Positions 53,995-61,551 of a DNA stretch of 64,000 nt are shown one piece after another. The DNA is from Stutzerimonas stutzeri. Its GTDB lineage: Bacteria > Pseudomonadota > Gammaproteobacteria > Pseudomonadales > Pseudomonadaceae. How positions within the stretch are numbered: position 1 is the first letter of the stretch; each line of letters begins with the position of its first letter. The stretch lies in assembly GCF_024448935.1 (NCBI RefSeq), contig NZ_JAMOIE010000011.1, positions 1 to 64,000 on the forward strand. Direction: 5' to 3'. Position numbers and translations under genes: made by a program. The notes below the pieces were generated by a model that made no database searches, had not been told where the DNA came from, and saw only the letters and a list, made by a program, of their open reading frames with translations.

Positions 53995-54051
53995 GGCGGT
54001 TTCCATCACGATCCATAGCGGCGCCACCCTGTCCGAAGAGAGAGAAACACG

Positions 54052-54393
54052 ATGGCCTGGTTGAATGGCTGGGGATTCCTGCTGCTGGCGGGGCTCTGCG
54101 AGGTGCTGTATGCCTCGATCATTCCGCGCACCGACGGCTTCACCCGCCTGTGGCCGAGCTTGTACTGCGGCTTCTTCCTGCTGCTGAGCATCTACCTGCT
54201 GAGCCTGTCGGTCCGCGTGCTGCCGCTGGGACTGGCCTATGCGGTATGGGTCGGTATCGGCACCATCGGCACGGTGCTGTACGCCATGCTCTACATGGGC
54301 GAGCAGCTCGGCGTGCTGCGCAGCCTGTGCCTGGTCATGATCATCGCCGGCATCGTCGGTTTGAAGCTGGCCAGCCCCGAACCGCGGGCCTGA
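54052..54393 (+). CDS. Small multidrug resistance (SMR) family transporter
   Basis: A 113-residue, four-helix membrane protein. The proton-coupling glutamate is in LLLAGLCEVLYAS (residue about 18), and helix 3 carries LAYAVWVGIGTIG. The loop GFTRLWPS resembles Gdx/SugE exporters, while the rest is mixed between the Gdx and Qac types. Placement behind a demethylase suggests export of an amine or amine-like cation, or a toxic intermediate. Substrate unknown. Confidence 0.82.
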   Translation: MAWLNGWGFLLLAGLCEVLYASIIPRTDGFTRLWPSLYCGFFLLLSIYLLSLSVRVLPLGLAYAVWVGIGTIGTVLYAMLYMGEQLGVLRSLCLVMIIAGIVGLKLASPEPRA

Positions 54394-54455
54394 GACGCGA
54401 AGCAGGCGTGTACGGAGGCTGCCGCTCGATTTCCTGCTTTGCCCGTTCGAAATGC

Positions 54456-54488
54456 GTTGGGCTTCGGCGCTGTGCGCCTCAACCCAAC
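54456..54488. repeat. GTTGGG/CCCAAC extragenic palindrome, copy 1
   Basis: An imperfect hairpin bounded by GTTGGGCTTCG and CCTCAACCCAAC, between the SMR gene and the chemoreceptor relic. A related double copy is at 58365-58441. Confidence 0.55.
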
Positions 54489-54566
54489 CTACGCTCCGCA
54501 TCATAGGTCGGGTGTTGAGCGAGGTGTCGGCCTTCGCCGTGGCATGTCCCGCGACAGCCTCGTCGA

Positions 54567-55212
54567 TCAGGGCTGGGCGGCGGCCAGCAGGCTGGCCGCG
54601 TCGTGCACGCCATCTACGAAGCGCCAGTGCGGGTCCGTAGACCTGGCCCAGCCATGGGCCGCCTCGATGGCGGCATTCAGCGACAGCAGCTGGACGGTGC
54701 GGCCGATGTTGTCGATGTTGTCGATGTTGCCGATGACCTAGTGCGAGGCGCCGGAGCGTTCCTCGATCAGGTCGACCAGTTCGCTGAACTGCGTGGAGAA
54801 GAAACCGTGCGTGGCCTTGAATTCCAGGCCGACTTCGTTGCGCAACTGCTCGGCGCCGGCGCCGGCGCCGGCGCTGCTGTCGTCGAGAAAGCCGCGCGTG
54901 TCGCCGACGTAGCGCAGCTGCTCGCCGCTGCGCGCGCTGATCTCACCGCAGACGTTCTCGACCTGCTCGATGGCCTGGCAGCCATGCCGCTGCAGGGCTT
55001 CCAGGCGGCCGAGCAGGGCGGTGATGGCGGCGGATTCGTCCGTGGGGCGGCAGGGACTTGCGGCGGAACCGTCGAACCGTCAGGCGGGTGCGCAAGGCGG
55101 CGGGCATCTGCCCGGCTTCGAGGGCGAGGGCGGTATCGATGTCCCCCTCGAGCAGGGCCTGTTGCCAGCTTGGGCGGGGCACCCTGGATTCACGTCCTGT
55201 GCTCCACCACAT
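54567..55212 (-). pseudogene. Decayed soluble methyl-accepting chemotaxis protein
   Basis: It starts well (AGGAG, then ATG at 55212, MWWSTGRESRVPRPSWQQ, like the MWFSNASR start of the intact receptor at 58236). The frame shifts after about 50 codons into ESAAITALLGRLEALQRHG and FFSTQFSELVDLIEERSGAS, meets an in-frame TAG, and ends with [17 protein letters not shown], the worn hairpin tip of an MCP signalling domain. A GGCGCC repeat and a duplicated NID-coding triplet set show further decay. With the intact receptor it brackets amt. Confidence 0.75.
54851..54874. repeat. Tandem CGGCGC hexamer repeat
   Basis: About four copies of the hexamer CGGCGC lie within the chemoreceptor relic and encode an Ala-Gly run. 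Slippage there may have contributed to its decay. Confidence 0.7.
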
Positions 55213-55381
55213 GGAAGCTCCTGTATCAGCTGGTGCGGTTGATTCAACACTGCAGCGATCCAGCGGGCCGTTCGGGGCGCGCTCGTGGGCGTTGCCCAGT
55301 GGCGAGTGAGAGAAGACCGCGCAGCGAGGGACGCCGCCCGGTGGGTGGGCCCGCACCCTGTCGCGGGTACGGGCCGGCGGC

Positions 55382-55558
55382 TCAGTGTTTCAGTTTCTTT
55401 GGTTGCGGATCGGCGTAGCTGTGCTTCTCGTGGATCATGGTCGCCACCAGAGCGAACAGGCTCACGGCGGCGACGAAGAAGGTGATCACCATCAGGATGG
55501 CGGGTTTGTCGGCGAAGGTGAAAACCGCGCCGGCGCCTTCGAAAGTGCTGATGCTCAT
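55382..55558 (-). CDS. 58-residue single-pass membrane protein linked to amt
   Basis: A 58-residue protein with a short polar start (MSISTFEGAGAVFTFADK), one membrane helix (ILMVITFFVAAVSLFALVA) and a charged tail (HEKHSYADPQPKKLKH). AGGAG lies 8 bases before the ATG at 55558. It follows amt by 56 bases on the same strand and so is probably co-transcribed. I do not recognise it; a small partner of the transporter is one possibility. Confidence 0.6.
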   Translation of the reverse strand: MSISTFEGAGAVFTFADKPAILMVITFFVAAVSLFALVATMIHEKHSYADPQPKKLKH

Positions 55559-55614
55559 GGTCAAGCTCCTGTGTTGGGGGCGTGGCGCTCGGCGGCACGC
55601 CCCGGGGTGGGCCG

Positions 55615-56982
55615 TCAGGCGGGTTTGCTTTCGACGACGAGGGTGGTGAACTCGCGGCCGTCATCGATGGTGGCGTGGCCGTACAGGGCACTCCATTCCG
55701 GGTAGGCCTGGGCCGGTACTTCGGTGAGGTCGAGGCCGCGTTCCTCGGCGTAGGCCGGTACGCGCAGCATGCCGAGCTTCTTCAGCCCGTAGGAGATGGC
55801 GTAGCCGGGGATGAAGCCCAGCGCGGCCATGACCAGGGCACCGACCAGTTGGCCGGTGAAGCTGATCTCGGCCATGCCGTTGACGTTCGGGTAGCCGGAG
55901 AGGAATACGCCGCTGATGAGCAGGCCGGCAAAACCGCTGAAGCCATGCACGGCGAAGGCGCCGACCGCGTCGTCGAGGCGGAGCTTGAGCAGCAGGTTGT
56001 TGACCAGCGGCGCGGCCGCGGCGACGCCCATGCCGATCAGGTAGGCCAGGCCGGGGTGGTAGAGGTCCAGCGCCGGGGCCACGGAGATGATCCCCACCAA
56101 GCCGCCGGACATCATCCAGAACGGTTCGCGGGTGGTCAGGTAGGCGCCGATCAGGCCGCCGGCGAAGCCCATCAGGGTGTTGAAGGCGAAGGCCGAGAGG
56201 TTGGTCGGCTGGCCGTAGATGTTGGTCCACTGGGCGCCGCTGTTGTAGATGATGCAGCCGCCGAGGAAGCCGAAGAAGCCGACGATGATCAGCATCAGGC
56301 CGACCACGCTCATCGGCATGCTGTGGCCGACGATCGGGTTGACCGAGCCGTCCGGGTTGAAGCGGCCGATGCGCGCGCCGAGGTTGATCACCACGGCCAG
56401 GGCGAAGAAGCCGGCGATCATGTGCACCACGCCGGCCGCGCCGACGTCATGGTAGCCGAACTGCACGGTCAGCCAGCCCTCGGGATGCCAGCCCCAGGCA
56501 GCCGCCAGTAGCCAGATAAAGCCACCGAGGGCAATGGTGAGGATGATGAAGGCGCTCATCCGCGTACGCTCGATGATCGCCCCGGAGAGGATCGAGCCGG
56601 TGGTGGCGGCGAACAGGGCGAAGGCGCCCCAGAAGATGCCGGTGGCGTTGTCCTGCAGGTTCGGACCCATGGATTCGCTCCAGGGCATCGCCGCCAGGAG
56701 CGCGTCCATGCGCGGCACCAGACCGTCGGGAAAGGCGTTGTACACGGCCCAGCCGAGCAGAAACACGCTGGGAACGACAAAGCCGAAGGCCAGGATATTC
56801 TTGACGCCGGCGGCCAGGGCGTTCTTCAGGCGGGAGGCGCCGATTTCGTAGGACAGGAAGCCTACGTGGATCAGGATCATCAATGCCGTACACCACCAGT
56901 AGAATATTTCCATATTCAAGGTGTTGGTCATTTCTATCAGAGCTTGCAGCTCTGCCAGGGTGGGTGTCGTCTGCTCTTCCAT
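55615..56982 (-). CDS. amt: Ammonium transporter, Amt/MEP family
   Basis: A 455-residue inner-membrane transporter with about 11 helices. Conserved segments include HVGFLSYEIGASR near the N-terminus, the pore histidine in FGYHDVGAAGVVHMIAGF, and the second histidine in AVGAFAVHGFSGFAG. The His pair and the DVGAAGVVH motif support a working channel. The ATG at 56982 has GAGGA upstream; earlier in-frame codons are not needed. A near-perfect sigma-54 promoter lies 121 bases upstream, typical of nitrogen-controlled amt genes. No glnK is next to it. Confidence 0.93.
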   Translation of the reverse strand: MEEQTTPTLAELQALIEMTNTLNMEIFYWWCTALMILIHVGFLSYEIGASRLKNALAAGVKNILAFGFVVPSVFLLGWAVYNAFPDGLVPRMDALLAAMPWSESMGPNLQDNATGIFWGAFALFAATTGSILSGAIIERTRMSAFIILTIALGGFIWLLAAAWGWHPEGWLTVQFGYHDVGAAGVVHMIAGFFALAVVINLGARIGRFNPDGSVNPIVGHSMPMSVVGLMLIIVGFFGFLGGCIIYNSGAQWTNIYGQPTNLSAFAFNTLMGFAGGLIGAYLTTREPFWMMSGGLVGIISVAPALDLYHPGLAYLIGMGVAAAAPLVNNLLLKLRLDDAVGAFAVHGFSGFAGLLISGVFLSGYPNVNGMAEISFTGQLVGALVMAALGFIPGYAISYGLKKLGMLRVPAYAEERGLDLTEVPAQAYPEWSALYGHATIDDGREFTTLVVESKPA

Positions 56983-57102
56983 CGCCGAATCCTCGATGCA
57001 GTAGTTGGAGTTGGTAGTCACCGGCAGATCAGTGGCGGTCACGCCTGTACAAGGTGCTGCTGTGTTTTTATCTATAGTTATAAAAAGTTCCCATCAAGAA
57101 AA

Positions 57103-57118
57103 AGCAAGCCCTGTGCCA
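57103..57118 (-). promoter_or_regulatory. Sigma-54 promoter of amt
   Basis: On the minus strand, TGGCACAGGGCTTGCT matches TGGCACGNNNNTTGCW at every strongly conserved position (only the G after TGGCAC differs). It points at amt, 121 bases away. No clear NtrC half-site pair was found further upstream by eye. Confidence 0.8.
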
Positions 57119-57237
57119 GAACCGCTCGGCTGCGTCGTAGAAGGCTTGCGAGATTTTGTTGTGCCGAACGTGTGCCCCTTTTCTGTTCAAAAGGCCCACG
57201 CGGGCGCCTGAAATTGGTTCGAAACCGTGGCGAACGC

Positions 57238-58236
57238 TCAGCTCGCCGGCTTCCTGTTCTGCAGCATGGCCTGGATCTGCTGCACCGATTCCTGGGTGCG
57301 CCGGGCGAGATTGCGCACCTCGTCGGCCACCACGGCGAAGCCGCGCCCCTGCTCGCCGGCGCGGGCCGCCTCGATGGCGGCGTTGAGCGCCAGCAGGTTG
57401 GTCTGCTCGGCGATGCCCTTGATCACCCCGGCGACCTGGGCGATCTGCCCGTAGGTGGTCTGGATGCTGGCCTGCTCGCGCTCGTGCATCTCGGCGGCGG
57501 CTTTTTCGTCACTGATCTCGCGCACCGCGCCGGTGATGTGCAGCAGCACGCCCTGGGCGTCGCGCAGGCAGCGCCCGCGTTCGCGGAACCATACTTCGCC
57601 GCGGGTCTTGTGGCGCATGCGGTATTCCACGGCATAGGAGCCATCGCCTTCGGTATCGGCCATTGCCGCGCCGAAGACGCGCATGACGTTCTTCACGTCG
57701 TCCGGGTTGGCCACTGCGAAGTAGCTGTCCCAGCCGTCGGGGAATTCCTCGCGGCGGTAGCCGATCAGCGCGCGGAACTGATCGGACCAGCGGATCAGGT
57801 TCTGCGGGTGGTCGGGGTCGCCGTCGACCACGTTCATGTCCCAGCAGCCTTCGGTCAGGGTGCGCTTGGTCAGCTCCCAGACCTGCCGCTCTGCCTGCCA
57901 GGCACCGCGTTCCGATTGCAGTTCGGCCAGTTGCCGCCGGTTGTCGAGCAGTTCCCGCTGCAGCTCGCCGGTGCGTGCCTCGGACATTTCCAGGCGGCGC
58001 TGCAACTCGGCGTACTGCGCCGGCGTACAGGGCGGCGGCGGGGCGCTTTCGGCGCTGCGGCGAAGGTGCTGCAGGTCCTCGCAATGGCGCTGCAGGCGTT
58101 CCAGGCTGGCGAGCAGGTGCGGCTGGCGCTGCAGGTTGGGCTGGGCGCGCAGGTGCAGCGGTTGCTCGGCGAGCAAGCGATCGAATAGGGCGCCGAGCTC
58201 ATCGGCCAGGTTCCGGGAAGCGTTGCTGAACCACAT
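57238..58236 (-). CDS. Soluble PAS-domain methyl-accepting chemotaxis protein
   Basis: A 332-residue receptor with no membrane helix: a helical N-terminal coil ([35 protein letters not shown]), a PAS domain (about residues 140-240; [19 protein letters not shown]) and the MCP hairpin tip at the C-terminus ([33 protein letters not shown]). The signalling domain stops just past the tip, so one arm is very short. The ATG at 58236 follows GAGGAGA at 9 bases; the longer frame runs into a repeat. Located upstream of amt, suggesting a link with ammonium or energy sensing. Confidence 0.82.
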   Translation of the reverse strand: MWFSNASRNLADELGALFDRLLAEQPLHLRAQPNLQRQPHLLASLERLQRHCEDLQHLRRSAESAPPPPCTPAQYAELQRRLEMSEARTGELQRELLDNRRQLAELQSERGAWQAERQVWELTKRTLTEGCWDMNVVDGDPDHPQNLIRWSDQFRALIGYRREEFPDGWDSYFAVANPDDVKNVMRVFGAAMADTEGDGSYAVEYRMRHKTRGEVWFRERGRCLRDAQGVLLHITGAVREISDEKAAAEMHEREQASIQTTYGQIAQVAGVIKGIAEQTNLLALNAAIEAARAGEQGRGFAVVADEVRNLARRTQESVQQIQAMLQNRKPAS

Positions 58237-58364
58237 CGGCCGGTTCTCCTCGAGTAGGTGGTGCGCGGCGGCCGCTCTCGTGTCGACCGTCACTGGTTGA
58301 TTGCCAAGCAATTCTCTTTCCAAGACCGAATGCAGCCGAAGTTCGAGCGCTCGGGAGCTCGCGG

Positions 58365-58441
58365 GTAGGTTGGCGCTGAGCGCAGCGAAGTCCAACGGGC
58401 ACGAAGGTGTTGGGCTTCGTCGCTGCGCTCCTCAACCCAAC
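58365..58441. repeat. GTTGGG/CCCAAC extragenic palindrome, copy 2 (paired)
   Basis: A left arm at 58365-58396 (GGTTGGCGCTGAGCGCAGCG core) faces a right arm at 58409-58441 (GTTGGGCTTCG to CTCAACCCAAC), imperfectly complementary. It lies between the divergent chemoreceptor and exonuclease genes. Confidence 0.6.
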
Positions 58442-58508
58442 GTCGTCAAAGCGAACTGTCGCGCGGGCTTGCCAGTCTCAACTGGGCCGGTAACCGTCAG
58501 GAGCGCCC

Positions 58509-59354
58509 ATGGACACGCTGAAAATCGCCACCTTCAACATCAACGGCATTCGTGCCCGGCTGCCGAACCTGCTCGAATGGCTGGAGCGCGAGGCGCCGGA
58601 CGTGGCGTGCCTGCAGGAGCTGAAGGCGGCGGATGCCGACTTTCCCATTGACGCCATTCGCGGCGCCGGCTATGGCGCGGTCTGGCAGGGGCAGAAGTCC
58701 TGGAACGGCGTGGCGATCCTCGCCCGTGGCGGCGATCCGCTGGAAATCCGCCGCGGCCTGCCCGGCGATCCGGACGACAGCCATAGCCGCTACCTCGAAG
58801 CCGCAGCCCATGGCGTGATCGTCGCCTGTCTCTATCTGCCCAATGGCAATCCGCAGCCGGGGCCGAAGTTCCAGTACAAACTCGCTTGGTTCGAGCGCTT
58901 CATCGAACACGCCGCCGGGCTATTCGACAATGGCCATCCCGTGGTCCTGGCCGGTGACTACAACGTCGTGCCGACCGACCAAGACATCTACGATCCTCGC
59001 TCCTGGACCAAGGACGCGCTGCTGCAGCCCGAGAGCCGTGCATGCTACGAGCGTCTACTGGCGCAGGGCTGGACTGACGCGTTGCGCGCCAAATACCCGG
59101 ATGAGCGGATCTACACCTTCTGGGATTATTTCCGCCAGCACTGGCAGAAGAATTCCGGGCTGCGCATCGATCATCTGTTGCTGAGCGCTGATCTGGCGCC
59201 GCGCCTCGTCGATGCCGGGGTGGACCGCTGGGTGCGTGACCAGGAGCATGCCAGCGACCATGCGCCGACGTGGATTACCCTGCGCGGTGAAGCTGCGCAG
59301 ACCAAGCCTGAAAAACCGGCCAAGCGCAGCGAGGCCAGGAACACCAGCCAGTAA
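58509..59354 (+). CDS. xthA: Exodeoxyribonuclease III family enzyme
   Basis: A 281-residue AP-endonuclease/exonuclease III. Catalytic motifs in order: ATFNINGIRARL, ACLQELKAAD (metal Glu), LYLPNGNP, AGDYNVVPTD (Asp, Asn) and ASDHAPTW (Asp-His). It repairs abasic sites and trims 3' ends. Pseudomonads often carry two paralogues, so the symbol may be xth or exoA. It marks the return to ordinary chromosomal content after the methylamine block. Confidence 0.9.
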   Translation: MDTLKIATFNINGIRARLPNLLEWLEREAPDVACLQELKAADADFPIDAIRGAGYGAVWQGQKSWNGVAILARGGDPLEIRRGLPGDPDDSHSRYLEAAAHGVIVACLYLPNGNPQPGPKFQYKLAWFERFIEHAAGLFDNGHPVVLAGDYNVVPTDQDIYDPRSWTKDALLQPESRACYERLLAQGWTDALRAKYPDERIYTFWDYFRQHWQKNSGLRIDHLLLSADLAPRLVDAGVDRWVRDQEHASDHAPTWITLRGEAAQTKPEKPAKRSEARNTSQ

Positions 59355-59370
59355 CCTCATTGGCGCCGGA

Positions 59371-59747
59371 TTACAGGCCAGCATCATCCGGTTCCACTGG
59401 AGCCGCTAGCCACGTGCATCGCCCGTGTCCATCGCCCGCGTCGTGCGCCCGTCTGGACAGCGGCTTTTGCGTGCTGCCGTTGCGTACCTGGCTCGACCAG
59501 TTCCATCGCAGTCTGCTCCTCGGCCAATGTAAGATACTCAAAAGTCCCGCAGCCTCAGGCGTGGTAAGAAGTCCTTCCAACAGCGCCAGCCCCTTGGGCG
59601 AGAGTTTGAGTTCCGGCGCCTTGCCGCGACGGGCACGCAACGCCAATGCTTGCAGGTCGCGTAACGCTCGCAAGGCAAGGGGGAAGCGGGCATGCAGGGC
59701 TCCAGCAGTGGATCGATGATGTTCGCTCTAGACACCATGCCTAGCAA
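59371..59747 (-). pseudogene. Unrecognised decayed coding remnant
   Basis: The 373-base gap 59355-59727 has no intact gene. Reading leftward in different frames gives NIIDPLLEPCMPA, then LRALRDLQALALRARRGK and ELKLSPKGLALLEGLL, then FEYLTLAEEQTAMELVEPG. Together they look like one frameshifted protein end whose family I do not recognise. The first fragment overlaps the end of the flavoprotein gene by about 20 bases. Confidence 0.35.
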
Positions 59748-60966
59748 TCCCCAGCCAGCGCAGAATGCCCACCGCTGCCGCTCGACCGCTGGCGAAACAG
59801 GCGGTCAGCAGGTAGCCCCCGGTGGGGGCTTCCCAGTCCAGCATTTCGCCGGCGCAGAACACGCCCGGCACCTGTCGCAGCATCAGGCCGTCGTCCAGCA
59901 CCTCGAACGGCACGCCGCCGGCACTGCTGATGGCTTCGTCCAGCGGGCGGGGGCGCAGCAACTCGATGGGCAGGGCCTTGATCGCGGTCGCTAAACGCTG
60001 CGGGTCATCGAAGGCGTCAGTGGGCGCGAGTTCCCGCAACAACCCCGCCTTGACGCCATCAAGACCGAGTTGACGCTTGAGGTGCTTGGCCATGGAGTGC
60101 GAGCCGCGCGGTTTGGCCAAGGTGCGAATGATCCTCTCCAGCGAATGATCGGGTAGCAGGTCCAGCGCGACTGTGGCGCTACCGTTCTGCTCGATCGCCT
60201 GGCGGATCTCGGCGGACAACGCATACACCAGGCTGCCCTCGATGCCGGTGGCGGTGACCACGAACTCACCCTTGCGTGGCGCGCGCTCGGCGAGACCGAG
60301 GCTGACGGTTTTCAGCGGCGCGCCAGCGAACTTTTCCTGCAGGTGCGAACTCCAGCCTGCCACCTCGAAGCCGCAGTTGGCGGGCCGCAGCGCGTTGACT
60401 GCAATGCCGCGGCGTTCCAGCACCGGGACCCAGGCACCGTCGGAGCCCAGGCGTGCCCAGCTGCCACCGCCCAACGCGAACAGCACCGCGTCGGCGTCGA
60501 CACTGATCTCACCCGACGGCGCGAGCAGACGCAAGCTGCCGTCGGTGTTCCAACCCAGCCAGCGATGGCGCGTATGGATCTGCACGCCCGTATCACGCAG
60601 GCGGCGCAGCCAGGCGCGCAGCAGCGGTGCAGCCTTCATGTCCGCGGGAAACACTCGCCCGGAACTGCCAACGAAGGTGGCGATGCCCAGCCCGTGAATC
60701 CATTCACGCAAGGCCTCGGGGTTGAAGGCGTCCAGCAGCGGGCGCAGTTCGGCGGCACGCTCGCGATAGCGCGCCACAAATGGCTCGAAGGCCTCGGAAT
60801 GGGTGATGTTCATTCCGCCGACGCCGGCCAGCAGAAATTTGCGACCGACCGAGGGCATGGCGTCATACAGATCGACGGCAACGCCCGCCTGGCTCAGCAC
60901 TTCGGCAGCCATCAGTCCGGCGGGGCCGCCGCCAACGATCGCGACGCGAGATTTTGGGATACGCAT
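59728..60966 (-). CDS. FAD-dependent flavoprotein, BaiN/HI0933 family
   Basis: A 412-residue flavoprotein with the N-terminal FAD motif VAIVGGGPAGLMAAEVL, then RKFLLAGVGGMNITHSE typical of the HI0933/BaiN-like family, VLFALGGGSWARLGSDG, and the C-terminal GVFCAGEMLDWEAPTGGYLL with FAD contacts. Physiological role uncertain; close homologues in pseudomonads are annotated only as NAD(P)/FAD-dependent oxidoreductases. Single gene on the minus strand. Confidence 0.85.
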   Translation of the reverse strand: MRIPKSRVAIVGGGPAGLMAAEVLSQAGVAVDLYDAMPSVGRKFLLAGVGGMNITHSEAFEPFVARYRERAAELRPLLDAFNPEALREWIHGLGIATFVGSSGRVFPADMKAAPLLRAWLRRLRDTGVQIHTRHRWLGWNTDGSLRLLAPSGEISVDADAVLFALGGGSWARLGSDGAWVPVLERRGIAVNALRPANCGFEVAGWSSHLQEKFAGAPLKTVSLGLAERAPRKGEFVVTATGIEGSLVYALSAEIRQAIEQNGSATVALDLLPDHSLERIIRTLAKPRGSHSMAKHLKRQLGLDGVKAGLLRELAPTDAFDDPQRLATAIKALPIELLRPRPLDEAISSAGGVPFEVLDDGLMLRQVPGVFCAGEMLDWEAPTGGYLLTACFASGRAAAVGILRWLGIARHGV

Positions 60967-61462
60967 TGGAACGCGGCCGTGGTTCAGGGCCGGCCATTCT
61001 AGCGGTTTGCGATGGGAAGTCTGCAGCTATGGCGGAGAGCGCGGGGGCGGGGTGCGGAGTAAGAAAAAACCTAACCGAGAACGGTTGGGGTTCACTCGTG
61101 GTGGCGGGGGGTACCCCGCATCAAGCGACTGTTGAAAGTGCGGAATCGAAGCGCTGCGGGTTGCTGCGAACCGGTTCGGATCGGATCCAAAAGCCTGCCG
61201 GTACGGCCATCTGCCGTGGACGCTCAAGCGCCTTTTTCGTCTTGATTGGTGACCGGAAGGCTGCTCAACCTCGTCTGCTTTCCGGGGCCTCTAGGCGGAT
61301 AGCGGCCGCTGCCACTGCCCCATTGTTTTCAGGATTACCTCGCTCGCCTTTGGAGCGGGTCACGGCCGCCAAGTGCAAACCGCAAATCTGCAAACCTGGG
61401 TTTGCACCTGACTGGCGACACATCAACGGAACCAAGCTCGCTGAGGCTGTTTGTCAGTAGGC
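60967..61462. other. Gene-free region, possible group II intron body remnant
   Basis: No supportable gene lies here. GTGCGG at 61052 could be a group II intron 5' end (consensus GUGYG), which would make a 487-base element with no reverse-transcriptase gene. I could not identify domains I-IV by eye, so the extent of the intron is open. Confidence 0.35.
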
Positions 61463-61538
61463 GGGAACCGCCGTATACGGAACCGTACATATGGTGGTGT
61501 GAGAGGACGGCGGGAGCAATCCAGCCTCCTACCCGATT
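61463..61538 (+). mobile_element. Group II intron 3' end (domains V and VI)
   Basis: GGGAACCGCCGTATACGG, AACCGTACATATGGTGGTGT form the domain V hairpin (ACCGCCGTAT pairing with ATATGGTGGT). GAGAGGACGGCGGGAGC to GCCTCCTACCCGAT forms domain VI, with an unpaired A near its 3' side as branch point. This is the conserved end of bacterial group II introns. No maturase gene is present. It ends 13 bases from the dctM stop, on the opposite strand. Confidence 0.75.
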
Positions 61539-61551
61539 CAGCGACCCGTCG

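Noticed and set aside
60954-61460. A 168-codon rightward frame after the flavoprotein gene
   Set aside because: It begins inside the start region of the opposite gene, has no recognisable domain and runs into the group II intron end.
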